A stretch of DNA of 64,000 bases from JAWWPY01 sp964412845. GTDB taxonomy: Bacteria; Actinomycetota; Actinomycetes; Streptosporangiales; Streptosporangiaceae. The DNA lies in NCBI GenBank assembly GCA_964412845.1, contig CAYPQM010000002.1:31234-95233 (forward strand), in the 5' to 3' direction. This document shows, piece after piece, positions 50,921 to 58,771 of the stretch. The notes beneath the pieces were generated by a model. It searched no databases and was not told the origin of the DNA. It was given only the letters and a program-made list of their open reading frames with translations. Position 1 is the first letter of the stretch. Every line of letters begins with the position of its first letter. The translations under genes and the position numbers were made by a program.

Positions 50921-51240
50921 CCGTGGCCAGTCGGGTGCCAGGTGCCGCCCGCATACTGGGGCTCGGTCCAGCCGCAGGCGCAGTAGCGGTGGGGGTTGCC
51001 GTGGTGCGGCCGGTCGGGACAGAACGGGTCGCCGCGCTGGCCGGCGCCGTCGTGGTAGTCGACGGCGCGGTTGAAGAACTGGCCGGTGGGGTTCAGCACG
51101 CACAGACCGACCCGGTTGGGGTGGTCCGGGTCCCCGGAGTGCTCGGTGACGATGGCGGCCCGGCACTCCCGGGTGTACTCGCCGCCGGGCGTCCCGTGGC
51201 TGGTGTAGTGGACGGTCTGGCCGATGTCGGGGAGCTTCAT
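50917..51240 (-). CDS. hypothetical phage protein, 107 residues
   Basis: The product (MKLPDIGQTVHYTSHGTPGG, AIVTEHSGDPDHPNRVGLCVLNPTGQFF, HRYCACGWTE) is a small domain that I recognise as common in Streptomyces phages, without known function. Three cysteines near the end may bind metal. Confidence 0.65.
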   Translation of the reverse strand: MKLPDIGQTVHYTSHGTPGGEYTRECRAAIVTEHSGDPDHPNRVGLCVLNPTGQFFNRAVDYHDGAGQRGDPFCPDRPHHGNPHRYCACGWTEPQYAGGTWHPTGHG

Positions 51241-51545
51241 GCGTCGGCTCGCGGGGGCCAGAACGCGACGTAGCGGTAGCCCTTCGGGTTCGAGGGGTTC
51301 ATCGCCGCCAGCTGCTCCTCGGTCGGGCGCTCGTCGAACAGGGCCACGGAGGTCAGCCACTCGATGCGGTCGCTGTCGCCGAGGACGCGGAGGTTGACGG
51401 TCTGGCGGTTCAGGCCGTCGCCGCCGACGGCCGGCGGGCCCCAGACGCGCGAGAGGACGGCGGTGGCGACGTCGGCGCCGTTGTTCGTCGCGGGGTCGAC
51501 CAGGAGGTGGACGATGTGGCCGATGGTCGCGCTGGTGCTGGGCAT
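51237..51545 (-). CDS. hypothetical phage protein, 102 residues
   Basis: ATIGHIVHLLVDPATNNGADVATAVLSRVW and GLNRQTVNLRVLGDSDRIEWLTSVALFDE suggest a small SH3-like fold of the type often encoded in runs in actinophages, similar in style to the next gene. It overlaps that gene by four bases. Function is unknown. Confidence 0.6.
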   Translation of the reverse strand: MPSTSATIGHIVHLLVDPATNNGADVATAVLSRVWGPPAVGGDGLNRQTVNLRVLGDSDRIEWLTSVALFDERPTEEQLAAMNPSNPKGYRYVAFWPPRADA

Positions 51546-51636
51546 GCGGGATGGGCCTCGGTTCGGTGGGGGCGGCGGGGTCACGGTGGCGTCCGCGGCC
51601 GCGGCGGAGCTGGGCTCAACGCCGCGGCCACGGAGA

Positions 51637-51915
51637 TCAGGAGGCGGCCTGGGGCCGGGCCGGGCGGCGCGGCCGACCGTTGCGCCGGACGCCGTGCGCG
51701 CGCCGTTCGGCCTCGGTCATCAGGCCGACGGTGCTGCGGTAGGTGCCGCTGGTCGTATCGACGAACCCGAAGGCGGCGTCCGGGCCGTAGCTGCGCCGGT
51801 GCCAGGGGCCGTGCTTGCGGGTCTGGTACCGCAGGTGGAGGACCAGCGGGAACGGTGCCGCGCGGAGCTGGTCGACGTCGGGGCGTTCGGCGGCGATGCG
51901 CCCGGACAGGCTCAC
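51637..51915 (-). CDS. hypothetical protein, 92 residues
   Basis: A basic protein (FPLVLHLRYQTRKHGPWHRRSYGPDAAFGFV, TVGLMTEAERRAHGVRRNGRPRRP) overlapping the previous stop by four bases. I do not recognise it. Confidence 0.5.
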   Translation of the reverse strand: MSLSGRIAAERPDVDQLRAAPFPLVLHLRYQTRKHGPWHRRSYGPDAAFGFVDTTSGTYRSTVGLMTEAERRAHGVRRNGRPRRPARPQAAS

Positions 51916-52301
51916 GAGGTGGCCTCGGACGGCGCGGCCGGGCTGCTGGTGGCCGGTTCGGTCTCCGCGGGGGCGGCCGCGGGCGGGGTGGTGGTGTCCG
52001 GGACGACCTTCGCGATGGTGTCGTGGTCCAGGACGTACTCGCCGGCGTGGAGGACGGCCGCCGTCGCGTCGTGGGCGGTGGTCTGCGCGTCGTGCTCGGC
52101 TTCGGCGACGATCGGCGCGGCGGCCGCTTCGGCGTCGTGCGCGACCGCGGCGGCGTCGGCCTCGGCTTCGGCAGCGACGGCCGGCGCGGCTCCGGTGATC
52201 CTCCCGAACAGGGAGCGGAAGCGGCCAGCCAGCTCGTGGCCTTCGCCTTCCAGCCGGTGCACGAGGTGCTCGAACTCGAGCACCAGGTCCTTCATGAACA
52301 T
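51912..52301 (-). CDS. helical Ala/Glu-rich protein, 129 residues
   Basis: GGAG six bases before the ATG at 52301 fixes the start. A hydrophilic helix (FMKDLVLEFEHLVHRLEGEGHELAGRF) leads into alanine-rich repeats (AAEAEADAAAVAHDAEAAAAP) and a proline-rich tail. It looks like a coiled coil or linker; function is unknown. Confidence 0.52.
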   Translation of the reverse strand: MFMKDLVLEFEHLVHRLEGEGHELAGRFRSLFGRITGAAPAVAAEAEADAAAVAHDAEAAAAPIVAEAEHDAQTTAHDATAAVLHAGEYVLDHDTIAKVVPDTTTPPAAAPAETEPATSSPAAPSEATS

Positions 52302-52344
52302 GCTGCTCCAGAGGTGAGAGGACGGTCCGCTGCCACGGCGGACG

Positions 52345-52572
52345 TCAGTCGTCGGGGTCAACGGGGTCTGCGGAGAAGCCCGGGCGCCGGTTCGTGCGCC
52401 GGGCGGAGCACAGTCGGGCGCCGTCGTTGTGCCACCAGCGCAGCTCGCCGCGCAGGGCCTCGCCGCCGCAGGCCGTGCAGACGCCGGTCTCCAGGTCGTC
52501 GAGCCAGTCGTCGAGGTCGGTGAACGGCGCGTCGAGTGCGTGCCAGGTTTCGAGGTCGGTCGCCGGGGCCAT
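52345..52572 (-). CDS. small Cys-motif protein, 75 residues
   Basis: An acidic helical start (LETWHALDAPFTDLDDWLDDLETG) precedes CTACGGEAL and a later single cysteine in RLCSARR, possibly one zinc site. No family is recognised. Confidence 0.5.
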   Translation of the reverse strand: MAPATDLETWHALDAPFTDLDDWLDDLETGVCTACGGEALRGELRWWHNDGARLCSARRTNRRPGFSADPVDPDD

Positions 52573-52615
52573 CGGCCCTCCCCAGGTGTGCGTCGGTCGG
52601 GGCCTACGTGGGATG

Positions 52616-52689
52616 TAGCGGCGGCAGGATTCGAACCTGCGGCCTCTGGGTTATGAGCCCAGCGAGCTGACCTGCTGCTCTACGCCGCC
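52616..52689 (-). tRNA. tRNA-Met (CAU anticodon)
   Basis: The cloverleaf is complete in 74 bases: acceptor GGCGGCG with CGCCGCT (one G-U pair), D stem GAGC/GCTC, anticodon stem CTGGG/CCCAG around CTCATAA, and T arm GCAGG-TTCGAAT-CCTGC. The 3' CCA is not encoded. A CAU anticodon could also be the tRNA-Ile precursor modified to read AUA; I cannot tell which. Confidence 0.85.
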
Positions 52690-52944
52690 ATGGTGGTGTG
52701 TCTCGGGTTGGGCCCGGTCGTTGAGGAGCTTGCGCAGTCCTGTGGGCAAGGCCCGGCGTGCGTGTTCCCTGGCGGGGTCCATCCACCGGTAGGGCCGGAA
52801 GCCGGGCTGCTGTCGGAGCGCCACGGGTCCGGCGAGGGAGGCGCTGCGCTGTGGGCCGCGGGTGTTGTACTCGATCTGTCCCTCGCGCGCCGGCGTCGGG
52901 TCCGGGCCCGCGGGGGTTGGCCAGTCGGTGTCGGGCCAGCGCAT
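52651..52944 (-). CDS. hypothetical protein overlapping the tRNA, 97 residues
   Basis: The ATG overlaps the HTH gene's stop (TGATG). RPYRWMDPAREHARRALPTGLRKLLND looks like real protein. The last 13 codons and the stop run into the tRNA-Met gene by 39 bases, so the end may be fortuitous or the gene truncated by the tRNA. Confidence 0.45.
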   Translation of the reverse strand: MRWPDTDWPTPAGPDPTPAREGQIEYNTRGPQRSASLAGPVALRQQPGFRPYRWMDPAREHARRALPTGLRKLLNDRAQPETHHHGGVEQQVSSLGS

Positions 52945-53168
52945 CAGGCCGCGACCACGAGGTAGCGGCGGTGGGCGCGCTCGCGGGTGGCCTTCTCGGC
53001 CTTGATGACGTCCAAAGCCCGGTACAGCGGCCAGCCGTGCTCGTCAGTCGCTGCGGCCTCGAGGTGGCCGCGTCGGACCCAGCTGCGGATGGTGGTGGCG
53101 GTGACCTGGGCTTCGCGGGCTGCTTCCCGAGCGGTCCACAGGGTGGTGGCGAGGTCGTCGTAGCCCAT
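52944..53168 (-). CDS. MerR/excisionase-type HTH protein, 74 residues
   Basis: GGAGGTGA seven bases before the ATG fixes the start. TAREAAREAQVTATTIRSWVRRGHLEAA, then PLYRALDVIKAEKATRER, is a typical small winged HTH. It is the first gene after a hairpin terminator, so it may begin its own unit. It could be a regulator of nearby late genes. Confidence 0.75.
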   Translation of the reverse strand: MGYDDLATTLWTAREAAREAQVTATTIRSWVRRGHLEAAATDEHGWPLYRALDVIKAEKATRERAHRRYLVVAA

Positions 53169-53191
53169 CGGGTTCACCTCCGGGAACGCGA

Positions 53192-53220
53192 AAGCCCCGA
53201 CCGGCGGGGGGTCGGGGCTT
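53192..53220. terminator. hairpin terminator of the RNA-repair operon
   Basis: AAGCCCCGACC pairs perfectly with GGTCGGGGCTT across seven bases. It lies about 100 bases past the last gene of the leftward unit and before the HTH gene. Confidence 0.65.
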
Positions 53221-53320
53221 CGTGGTCTGGCTGCGGGCATAGCTCGCCTGCTGAGCGCCATGATGCGCGCAACACCGAGCGGTTGCAACCATGATCGGCC
53301 GATCGGCCGAACGCGGGTTC

Positions 53321-53986
53321 TCAGGCGAGCGCGGCGGCGGCCTCCTTGACGTACTCCTCGTACTCGCTCAGGCGCAGTCGCCGGCCGCACATCGCGCACT
53401 CGTAGGAGTCGTCGCCGGGTGCCAGGGCCAACGCGCGGTACTTGCAGCTGGGGCAGTCGATGTCGGCTCGCTTCGGGCGCTGGGGGTCGGCCTTGGCGAT
53501 GCGCTGGACCTTCCAGTGCAGGCGCAGGATGGCGGTGCCGGGCGAGGTCTCGGGAAGGGCCGCTTCGGGGTGCTCGGTCAGCAGCCAGTCGCTGTTGGCG
53601 GTCAGGAAGCCGATCGCGGCGCGGATGGTTCCGGTCTGGGAGGGGTTGGCTTCCCGGGCCGAGAAGCGCCGCAGCCGTCGTGTGTCGTCTTCGAGGCCGG
53701 TGAGCACTTCGGCGACGGCGTCGGTGGTGAGCATCGCGGTCTGTCCGGGCCAGGGAGCGCTGTGTCCAGTGGGCCGGGCGCCGCTGCGGGCCGTCGTGCC
53801 GTGGAGCGCGTCGTCGCGGATGAGCGCCAGCAGCCCGGGGAGCTCGCTCAGGCAGTAGAGGACGATGTTGGTGTCGCGGCGGCACCACACCGGGCTGCCG
53901 TAGCGCGGCTGGGTGGTGGAGATGGGCGAGCCCTCACGCCATATGCGGTTGCAGGGGCCCGGGCAGACGGTGTGTGGGGTGGTCAC
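53321..53986 (-). CDS. zinc-finger protein, 221 residues
   Basis: GGGAGGG precedes the GTG. The N terminus has CPGPCNRIWREG, later CRRDTNIVLYCLSELPGLL. The C terminus has a full four-Cys ribbon, CPSCKYRALAL then CAMCGRRLRLSEYEEY. Both ends resemble actinophage zinc-ribbon proteins thought to bind nucleic acid. It ends the RNA-repair unit. Confidence 0.65.
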   Translation of the reverse strand: MTTPHTVCPGPCNRIWREGSPISTTQPRYGSPVWCRRDTNIVLYCLSELPGLLALIRDDALHGTTARSGARPTGHSAPWPGQTAMLTTDAVAEVLTGLEDDTRRLRRFSAREANPSQTGTIRAAIGFLTANSDWLLTEHPEAALPETSPGTAILRLHWKVQRIAKADPQRPKRADIDCPSCKYRALALAPGDDSYECAMCGRRLRLSEYEEYVKEAAAALA

Positions 53987-54042
53987 TGGCCCTCCCGTCG
54001 TTGCGAGTCTCCGCAGGTCTCTGCGTTGTTGATCATTGTAGG

Positions 54043-54399
54043 TCAAGGGTCTGTCACGGGGGGTGCGGCGGGCGCGTCCGGGCCTGCCGTTCGGCAGCCG
54101 TCGCACGTCGTCTTGATCCAGCCGCTCGACGTTGGTCGGCCCGGCGCGCCGCAGAACTCGCATGTCCGTAGGGACTCGGCTTCCGCGGCTTCGAGGAGCA
54201 CCTCGGCGGCATCGGCGTCAACACCCAGCTCGTAGTCCAGGTAGATGCGCAGGGCACCGAACTTCTCCTTGACCTGCCGTGCGACGTATCCAGGGGCCAC
54301 ACGCAGCAGCTCCTCGTGGAGCCGCGCGATGATCGGATGCCACCCGGACCCGACGTCCTGCACGTAGTCGGGTAGCTGCTGAGAGGGGTCGACAGTCAT
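54043..54399 (-). CDS. small zinc-binding phage protein, 118 residues
   Basis: GSGWHPIIARLHEELLRVAP, KEKFGALRIYLDYE and CEFCGAPG, then TTCDGCR make a recognisable actinophage family: a helical domain ending in a four-Cys site. It overlaps its upstream neighbour by four bases. Its function is unknown. Confidence 0.65.
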   Translation of the reverse strand: MTVDPSQQLPDYVQDVGSGWHPIIARLHEELLRVAPGYVARQVKEKFGALRIYLDYELGVDADAAEVLLEAAEAESLRTCEFCGAPGRPTSSGWIKTTCDGCRTAGPDAPAAPPVTDP

Positions 54400-54857
54400 C
54401 GGTGTCTCCGGCGGTTCCTGTGCTTGGTGCGGCGCCGGTAGTCGCGGCCGGCGGGGTGTGGGGTGCTGTTGCAGCGGCAGTCACCGTGGCCGGAGTAGCG
54501 GCGTGGGACGCCGATCGTTTCAGCCACGGTCAGGAGTACGCGGCGCAGCTCGAAGGGCGTCACCCCTTCCTGCGGTGCTAGCTGCTCGCTGGCTCGGCGC
54601 ATCGCCAGCCATTCGTGCCAGTCCTGCTCGAGGGACTTCGCTGTCGTCCGGTGGTAGGCCCAGAAGTCATCGAGTTCGGCTTGGGTCTGGCGATCGCTGA
54701 GCCCGAACCGAAGGAGCGACAGCCGCATCTCATCGACAGCAGCTGCTGCCTGCCCGGCGGACCGGCCGAGCATCGACGTTGCGGCGGCGAACTGGGCGAG
54801 CATCAGTCCCGCCATCGAGGACGGCGGTTCAGGGAGCCACCAGACGTCGAGCGTCAC
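54396..54857 (-). CDS. helical hypothetical protein, 153 residues
   Basis: The protein is helical (LMLAQFAAATSMLGRSAGQAAA, SDRQTQAELDDFWAYHRTTAKS) with a basic Cys/His end (GHGDCRCNS, RRRTKHRNRRRHR). No family is recognised. It lies 16 bases after the kinase-phosphatase. Confidence 0.55.
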   Translation of the reverse strand: MTLDVWWLPEPPSSMAGLMLAQFAAATSMLGRSAGQAAAAVDEMRLSLLRFGLSDRQTQAELDDFWAYHRTTAKSLEQDWHEWLAMRRASEQLAPQEGVTPFELRRVLLTVAETIGVPRRYSGHGDCRCNSTPHPAGRDYRRRTKHRNRRRHR

Positions 54858-54873
54858 GGGTGCGTCCTCACGG

Positions 54874-55773
54874 TCAGAAGTCGCCGTAGTCGACTTGCAG
54901 GCACCTCAGGCCGAGGCGGCGCCACAGTCGGACCACGCGGTCGCGGTCGTCCAGGACGAGGTGCACCGCGTAGTTCTCGCGCACGTGGGCGTCGAAGAGC
55001 TCGCCCTTGACGATGTCGTCTGGCCGGACGTCGCCGGCCCGGCGCATCCAAAGCGCGTGGTAGGGGACGCTGTGCTTGTCGAGCCAGCGCTTGGTGTGCT
55101 CGGCCACGCTGTCCGGGCGTCCCGACATCAGCACGATCCGGTCGCCAGCTGCGTGGCACAGACGGACGAGGCGGGCCACGTCCTCGTGGAGCAGGTCGGT
55201 TTCGCACAGGTCGTAGGCGTGGGGGCCGCGGCCGCTGTTGTCCGCGAGGGTGCCGTCGAGGTCGCAGATGATGGCCGGTGGGAGGGTGTAGTCGGGCTGA
55301 TACGGGGCGAAGATCGGCCTGTCGTTCAGCTGGTCGGCGGTCAGGCAGCGGCTGCGCTTGGCGCGCTGGGCCATCCCGCGGATCACTTCCTCGCCGACGG
55401 AGGCCCTGCGCACGGCGTCGCGCCTGATGCACTCCTCGATCGGGACGTGGGTGAAGCTGTGCACGACGAAGGTGGCATCCCGGCCGGCCAGGAGGTTCTT
55501 GTATCTGCGGGGAAGCCGGGAGGTCATGTGCGTGTTGTCGATCACGACGTCGAAGCCGTCGTCGACGGCAGCGAGGATCGCGGCGTCCTGGACGCGCAGG
55601 ACGGTCTCCTCGTGGTCGGTCCGGAAGGATCCGTCGTGGCGGTCCATCATCCGCCGCAGATCGTCCAGGTTGACCCGACGGACCCGGCCGGCGGACTCCT
55701 CGACGAGCCGCAGCGCGAAGGTGCTTTTCCCGGATGCGGGCAGGCCGGTGGTGAGGTGGATCATGGACGTCAT
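54874..55773 (-). CDS. pseT: polynucleotide 5'-kinase/3'-phosphatase (T4 Pnkp type)
   Basis: This 299-residue protein matches T4 Pnkp (301) in size and order. A P-loop kinase comes first: GLPASGKST (10-18), NLDDLRR (35-41), VVIDNTHM (77-83). A HAD phosphatase follows: DLDGTLAD (171-178) with nucleophile Asp171, LMSGRP (215-220), and LDDRDR (274-279). It would remove 3'-phosphates or cyclic phosphates and phosphorylate 5'-OH ends of broken RNA, preparing them for the ligase. Its ATG overlaps the nucleotidyltransferase stop. Confidence 0.9.
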   Translation of the reverse strand: MTSMIHLTTGLPASGKSTFALRLVEESAGRVRRVNLDDLRRMMDRHDGSFRTDHEETVLRVQDAAILAAVDDGFDVVIDNTHMTSRLPRRYKNLLAGRDATFVVHSFTHVPIEECIRRDAVRRASVGEEVIRGMAQRAKRSRCLTADQLNDRPIFAPYQPDYTLPPAIICDLDGTLADNSGRGPHAYDLCETDLLHEDVARLVRLCHAAGDRIVLMSGRPDSVAEHTKRWLDKHSVPYHALWMRRAGDVRPDDIVKGELFDAHVRENYAVHLVLDDRDRVVRLWRRLGLRCLQVDYGDF

Positions 55774-56453
55774 GAGGTGGGCTCCTGGTAGTAGTGGGCG
55801 CGGACCGCCAGGAGCCACCGCTCGACGGTCTCGGTGTCGGGTTTGTCCGGCAGCGGCGAGCCCGCCGCGCCCATGCGGTTCTCGGCCTCCTCGATGAGGA
55901 GCCGGCCGGTGAGCGGGTCGGCAACGATCGTCCGGCCGATGGCCCGGATCTGTTCGGGGTCGGCGACCTGGATGGCGAGGTGGCCGGTGGTGTACAGCTG
56001 CTCGCCCTGCTGGACGAGTCGGACCAGGTGCCGGGCGTGCTTTTCTGCCCGGCGCACTGGGATGTCGGCGGAGAAGGAGCCGTCGCCGCGGCGGATGAGT
56101 TTCGTGAGCTGCTGGTGGGCGTAGCCGAGGTAGGCACTGCGGACGGCGGGCGCGGATAGGAAGGCGCGGCGGATGGCGATGAGCCTTTCCCCGAGCGGCG
56201 TCGTGTTCTCATAGTGCTTCAGCCACATCAGCTCGCCGACGGTCGGGTTGCCGCCGAGGGCCAGGCGGCAGAATTTCCCGGCCTCGTGGAGCGTCTGGTC
56301 GGGGGCGGTGGTGACGTCGGACTCTCTCGGCCGGGTCAGCCCGTGGAACGCGATGGTGGGGGCGGCAAAAACTCCGAGCCGGTCGACGTCGGAGTCCGGG
56401 CCGTCCAGTCCGTACGCGGTGGACCCAACCACGCCAGCGAGGAGGACGTCCAT
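55770..56453 (-). CDS. RNA-repair-associated polymerase-beta-like nucleotidyltransferase
   Basis: This 227-residue protein begins with a nucleotidyltransferase signature: GSTAYGLDGPDSDVDRLGVF (10-29), with Gly-Ser and the metal-binding Asp22-x-Asp24. It continues with the helical region seen in COG3541-like proteins (LHEAGKFCRLALGGNPTVGEL). Members of this family are known to cluster with RNA ligases and Pnkp in predicted RNA-repair operons and may add nucleotides to 3' ends. It overlaps both flanking repair genes. Confidence 0.82.
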   Translation of the reverse strand: MDVLLAGVVGSTAYGLDGPDSDVDRLGVFAAPTIAFHGLTRPRESDVTTAPDQTLHEAGKFCRLALGGNPTVGELMWLKHYENTTPLGERLIAIRRAFLSAPAVRSAYLGYAHQQLTKLIRRGDGSFSADIPVRRAEKHARHLVRLVQQGEQLYTTGHLAIQVADPEQIRAIGRTIVADPLTGRLLIEEAENRMGAAGSPLPDKPDTETVERWLLAVRAHYYQEPTS

Positions 56454-57742
56454 CAGCGGTCCTGGTCGTCGCGGAACGGGTTGGTAGCCGACGGTCGGAC
56501 CGCGCGCCAGACGTGCGGCCCGGTGTCGCGGTCGTCATAGCGCAGGAAGAGCCCGGATCGGATCACCGGGTCGGCGACGAGCTGCTGCGCAGCGACGGCG
56601 AACGCTGCCCGGCGGCCCTTGGGGGTGGGGTCCTTGGGCTTGGCGGCGCTCATGACGGCGACCAGGGTGTTGCTGATGGTCGCGGACATGCGCCAGTACT
56701 GGTCGTCGAGCTCGTCGACGACGGACCGGACCCACTGGTCGAACTCGTCCGGCACGTCGACCAGCAGCGCTGCGAGCGCGCCGGCGTCGACGGTGGCCAG
56801 TCGCGCGGCTTCGGCCTTGGACACGCCGATCGTCTGGGCGAGGCGCACGGCGTCGAGTTCGGCGAAGCGCTGGGCGCCGTAGGCCCGCCAGACATCGACG
56901 GCGTTGGTGCCGGTCAGACGCTTGTGGAGCCGGACGTACTCGCCGACCTTGACCTTGACGCGCAGGCCGCCGACGTATCGAATTACCCAGCCCTCTGCGT
57001 TGGTGCCGGTTGCTGTCGATCCGTCGAGCAGCCGGTCTTCCTGCGCGGCGCGTACCAGCTCGGGCAGCATGGCCGGCGGCCAGGACCTGATCACGCGGCC
57101 GCCGAGGGCCTGCCACATCTCGGCGTAGTCCTCAAGGCGCTGCTCGGTTCCGTCCGGGGCGTAGACGGCCAGGAGCACGAGGGTGCGTTCGCCGCGGTAG
57201 TCGACGACGATGCGGTTCTCCGGGTACACGATCTCGGTGACGTAGGTATGGCCCGGGATGAGGAGGCCGCTGGGCTCGGTGTCGTCGAGCCACTGCTGTG
57301 CCCACGTGGCCTGGTCGGAATAGAAGGAGCCCTTCGTGGCGACGCGCCACTTGCCCTCGTACCAGAAGACGGTACCCAGGGAGCCGTCGGCCTTGTCGTA
57401 GACCCGGTGGGGCGTCTCGTTCGGCAACGGGGGCGCGAAGGGATGCCCTTGGCCGTGCTGGTCGTGGTTGAAGAACTTCGGCATGCACCAGCCGACGATG
57501 CGGCCGCTCGGCTGCTCAACGACCAAGCCGCGGCAGCGGGTGGTGACGCGGTTCCAGCGCTGTTCGTACTGGCAGGCGCGGCTGTAGGTGTAGATCGTCA
57601 GTGGCAGCGAGTCGTGGTGACTGACGCGCACGTAGCCAGCGGTGATCTCCGCGTTCAGCTCCTCGAGGTGGAACAGCTCGTTCATTATGACGTCGCGGTC
57701 GGTGCCGAGGGCGAGCTCGGGATCGATGTCGAGGGTCTTCAT
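56453..57742 (-). CDS. rnlA: T4 Rnl1-type ATP-dependent RNA ligase
   Basis: The 429-residue protein carries the nucleotidyl-transferase motifs: motif I KADG with Lys117 to be adenylated (YDKADGSLG), RCRGLVVE (69-76), ATKGSF (135-140), TEIVYPENRIVVDY, motif IV EGWVIRY and motif V KVKVGEYVRLH. The C-terminal 150 residues are a helical domain as in T4 Rnl1, slightly longer here. It seals 5'-phosphate to 3'-OH RNA ends, classically in cleaved tRNA anticodon loops. It stands before the nucleotidyltransferase and kinase-phosphatase genes. Confidence 0.9.
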   Translation of the reverse strand: MKTLDIDPELALGTDRDVIMNELFHLEELNAEITAGYVRVSHHDSLPLTIYTYSRACQYEQRWNRVTTRCRGLVVEQPSGRIVGWCMPKFFNHDQHGQGHPFAPPLPNETPHRVYDKADGSLGTVFWYEGKWRVATKGSFYSDQATWAQQWLDDTEPSGLLIPGHTYVTEIVYPENRIVVDYRGERTLVLLAVYAPDGTEQRLEDYAEMWQALGGRVIRSWPPAMLPELVRAAQEDRLLDGSTATGTNAEGWVIRYVGGLRVKVKVGEYVRLHKRLTGTNAVDVWRAYGAQRFAELDAVRLAQTIGVSKAEAARLATVDAGALAALLVDVPDEFDQWVRSVVDELDDQYWRMSATISNTLVAVMSAAKPKDPTPKGRRAAFAVAAQQLVADPVIRSGLFLRYDDRDTGPHVWRAVRPSATNPFRDDQDR

Positions 57743-58125
57743 CAGATCTCGCTTCGGAGTCGGTGCAGGCGCTGCGTGGTCCAGCAGCCGGATTCGGAGC
57801 CACTGATCGTGACCTCCAGGCGCCCATCGCCCGGCGGCACTCGTCGGGCGGCTGCCAAGAGCCGCACCCAGTCAACGACGATCCAGCGCGGTTCGTCGTG
57901 GGCGTCGTGGCCGTCGTCGCCGGCGGTCTTGTTGCCGGGGCAGCACAGCTCGATCAGCGGGTACGAGTACTGACCGATCAGCAGGTCGCAACGCGAGTGA
58001 TCAGTCAGGCCGTGGTGGTGTGGATCCCGCGCGACCGTGATCGCGGCTTCATGGCTGCCGAACTCTCGATCAGTGCGAATCGCGGGGTCGTGGCTCAGGC
58101 ACAGAATGCGGTAGGTACTGCTCAT
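57742..58125 (-). CDS. hypothetical protein in the RNA-repair operon, 127 residues
   Basis: The start at 58125 is preferred because sequence before it lacks coding character. RILCLSHDPAIRTDREFGSHEAAI, CDLLIGQYSYPLIELCCPG and RWIVVDWVRLLAAAR suggest a globular mixed fold. I recall similar small proteins beside RNA-ligase genes in actinophages but cannot name a function. Its stop overlaps the ligase start (TGATG). Confidence 0.6.
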   Translation of the reverse strand: MSSTYRILCLSHDPAIRTDREFGSHEAAITVARDPHHHGLTDHSRCDLLIGQYSYPLIELCCPGNKTAGDDGHDAHDEPRWIVVDWVRLLAAARRVPPGDGRLEVTISGSESGCWTTQRLHRLRSEI

Positions 58126-58150
58126 GGTGGGCTGATCCTTCGGGCGTTGA

Positions 58151-58771
58151 TCACGTCGTCGGTGCGCCAGCGGTAGCTGCAGCTGCGGCGCCGGCGGGGA
58201 TGTGGGTCCAGCCGTCATGCCGGATCACGCGGCCGACGGTGGACGCGCTGATGCCGAACTCGGCCGCGAGGTCGGCCTGGCGGACGACGCCGCGGACGTA
58301 TCGCGCGCGGATCGCCCGGACGGCGTCGTCGGTGAGCCGGTGGTAACCGTTGGCCTCGCCCGGACCGCTGGCGCCGCTCTTCCGCAGGCCGCGACGGGTG
58401 TAGCGGTACCGACCGCTGCGCATGTACGGGTGCATGCCGCGGTCGACGGCGTCCTGGGAATTTTCGCGCTGCGTCTTGGCTTCCAGGTGGTCTGGGTTGC
58501 AGCAGGGTCGCCAGTCGCAGCGGTGCGCGACGACCTCGCGCGGGCCGAGGTCGCGTCCGCGCGAGATCCGAAAGGCGAGCCGCGAGGCGAGCTCCTTGTA
58601 GCGCACGCCCTTGACACGCCACCAGAATGCGCCGCGCTTGAGGGTGCGCCAGGGCCAGCATTCGTCCGGGGCGCCGATGAGGACGTAGCCCCAGAAGCGC
58701 TCGACGTCGGCCTTCGACGGTGGCGGCGGGCTGGGGCGCCAGTACCGGTATGGTGCCTCCGCCGTGGCCAT
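58151..58771 (-). CDS. HNH endonuclease with C-terminal HTH, homing-type
   Basis: Of 206 residues, 40-125 form the HNH region (CWPWRTLKRGAFWW, VVAHRCDWRPCCNPDHLEAKTQREN, with the H-N-H and zinc-type cysteines). The end is a helix-turn-helix (DDAVRAIRARYVRGVVRQADLAAEFGISASTVGRVI). This HNH plus HTH plan is that of free-standing homing endonucleases. It overlaps the Ro60 stop (TGATG), so it seems an insertion into the repair operon. Confidence 0.82.
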   Translation of the reverse strand: MATAEAPYRYWRPSPPPPSKADVERFWGYVLIGAPDECWPWRTLKRGAFWWRVKGVRYKELASRLAFRISRGRDLGPREVVAHRCDWRPCCNPDHLEAKTQRENSQDAVDRGMHPYMRSGRYRYTRRGLRKSGASGPGEANGYHRLTDDAVRAIRARYVRGVVRQADLAAEFGISASTVGRVIRHDGWTHIPAGAAAAATAGAPTT

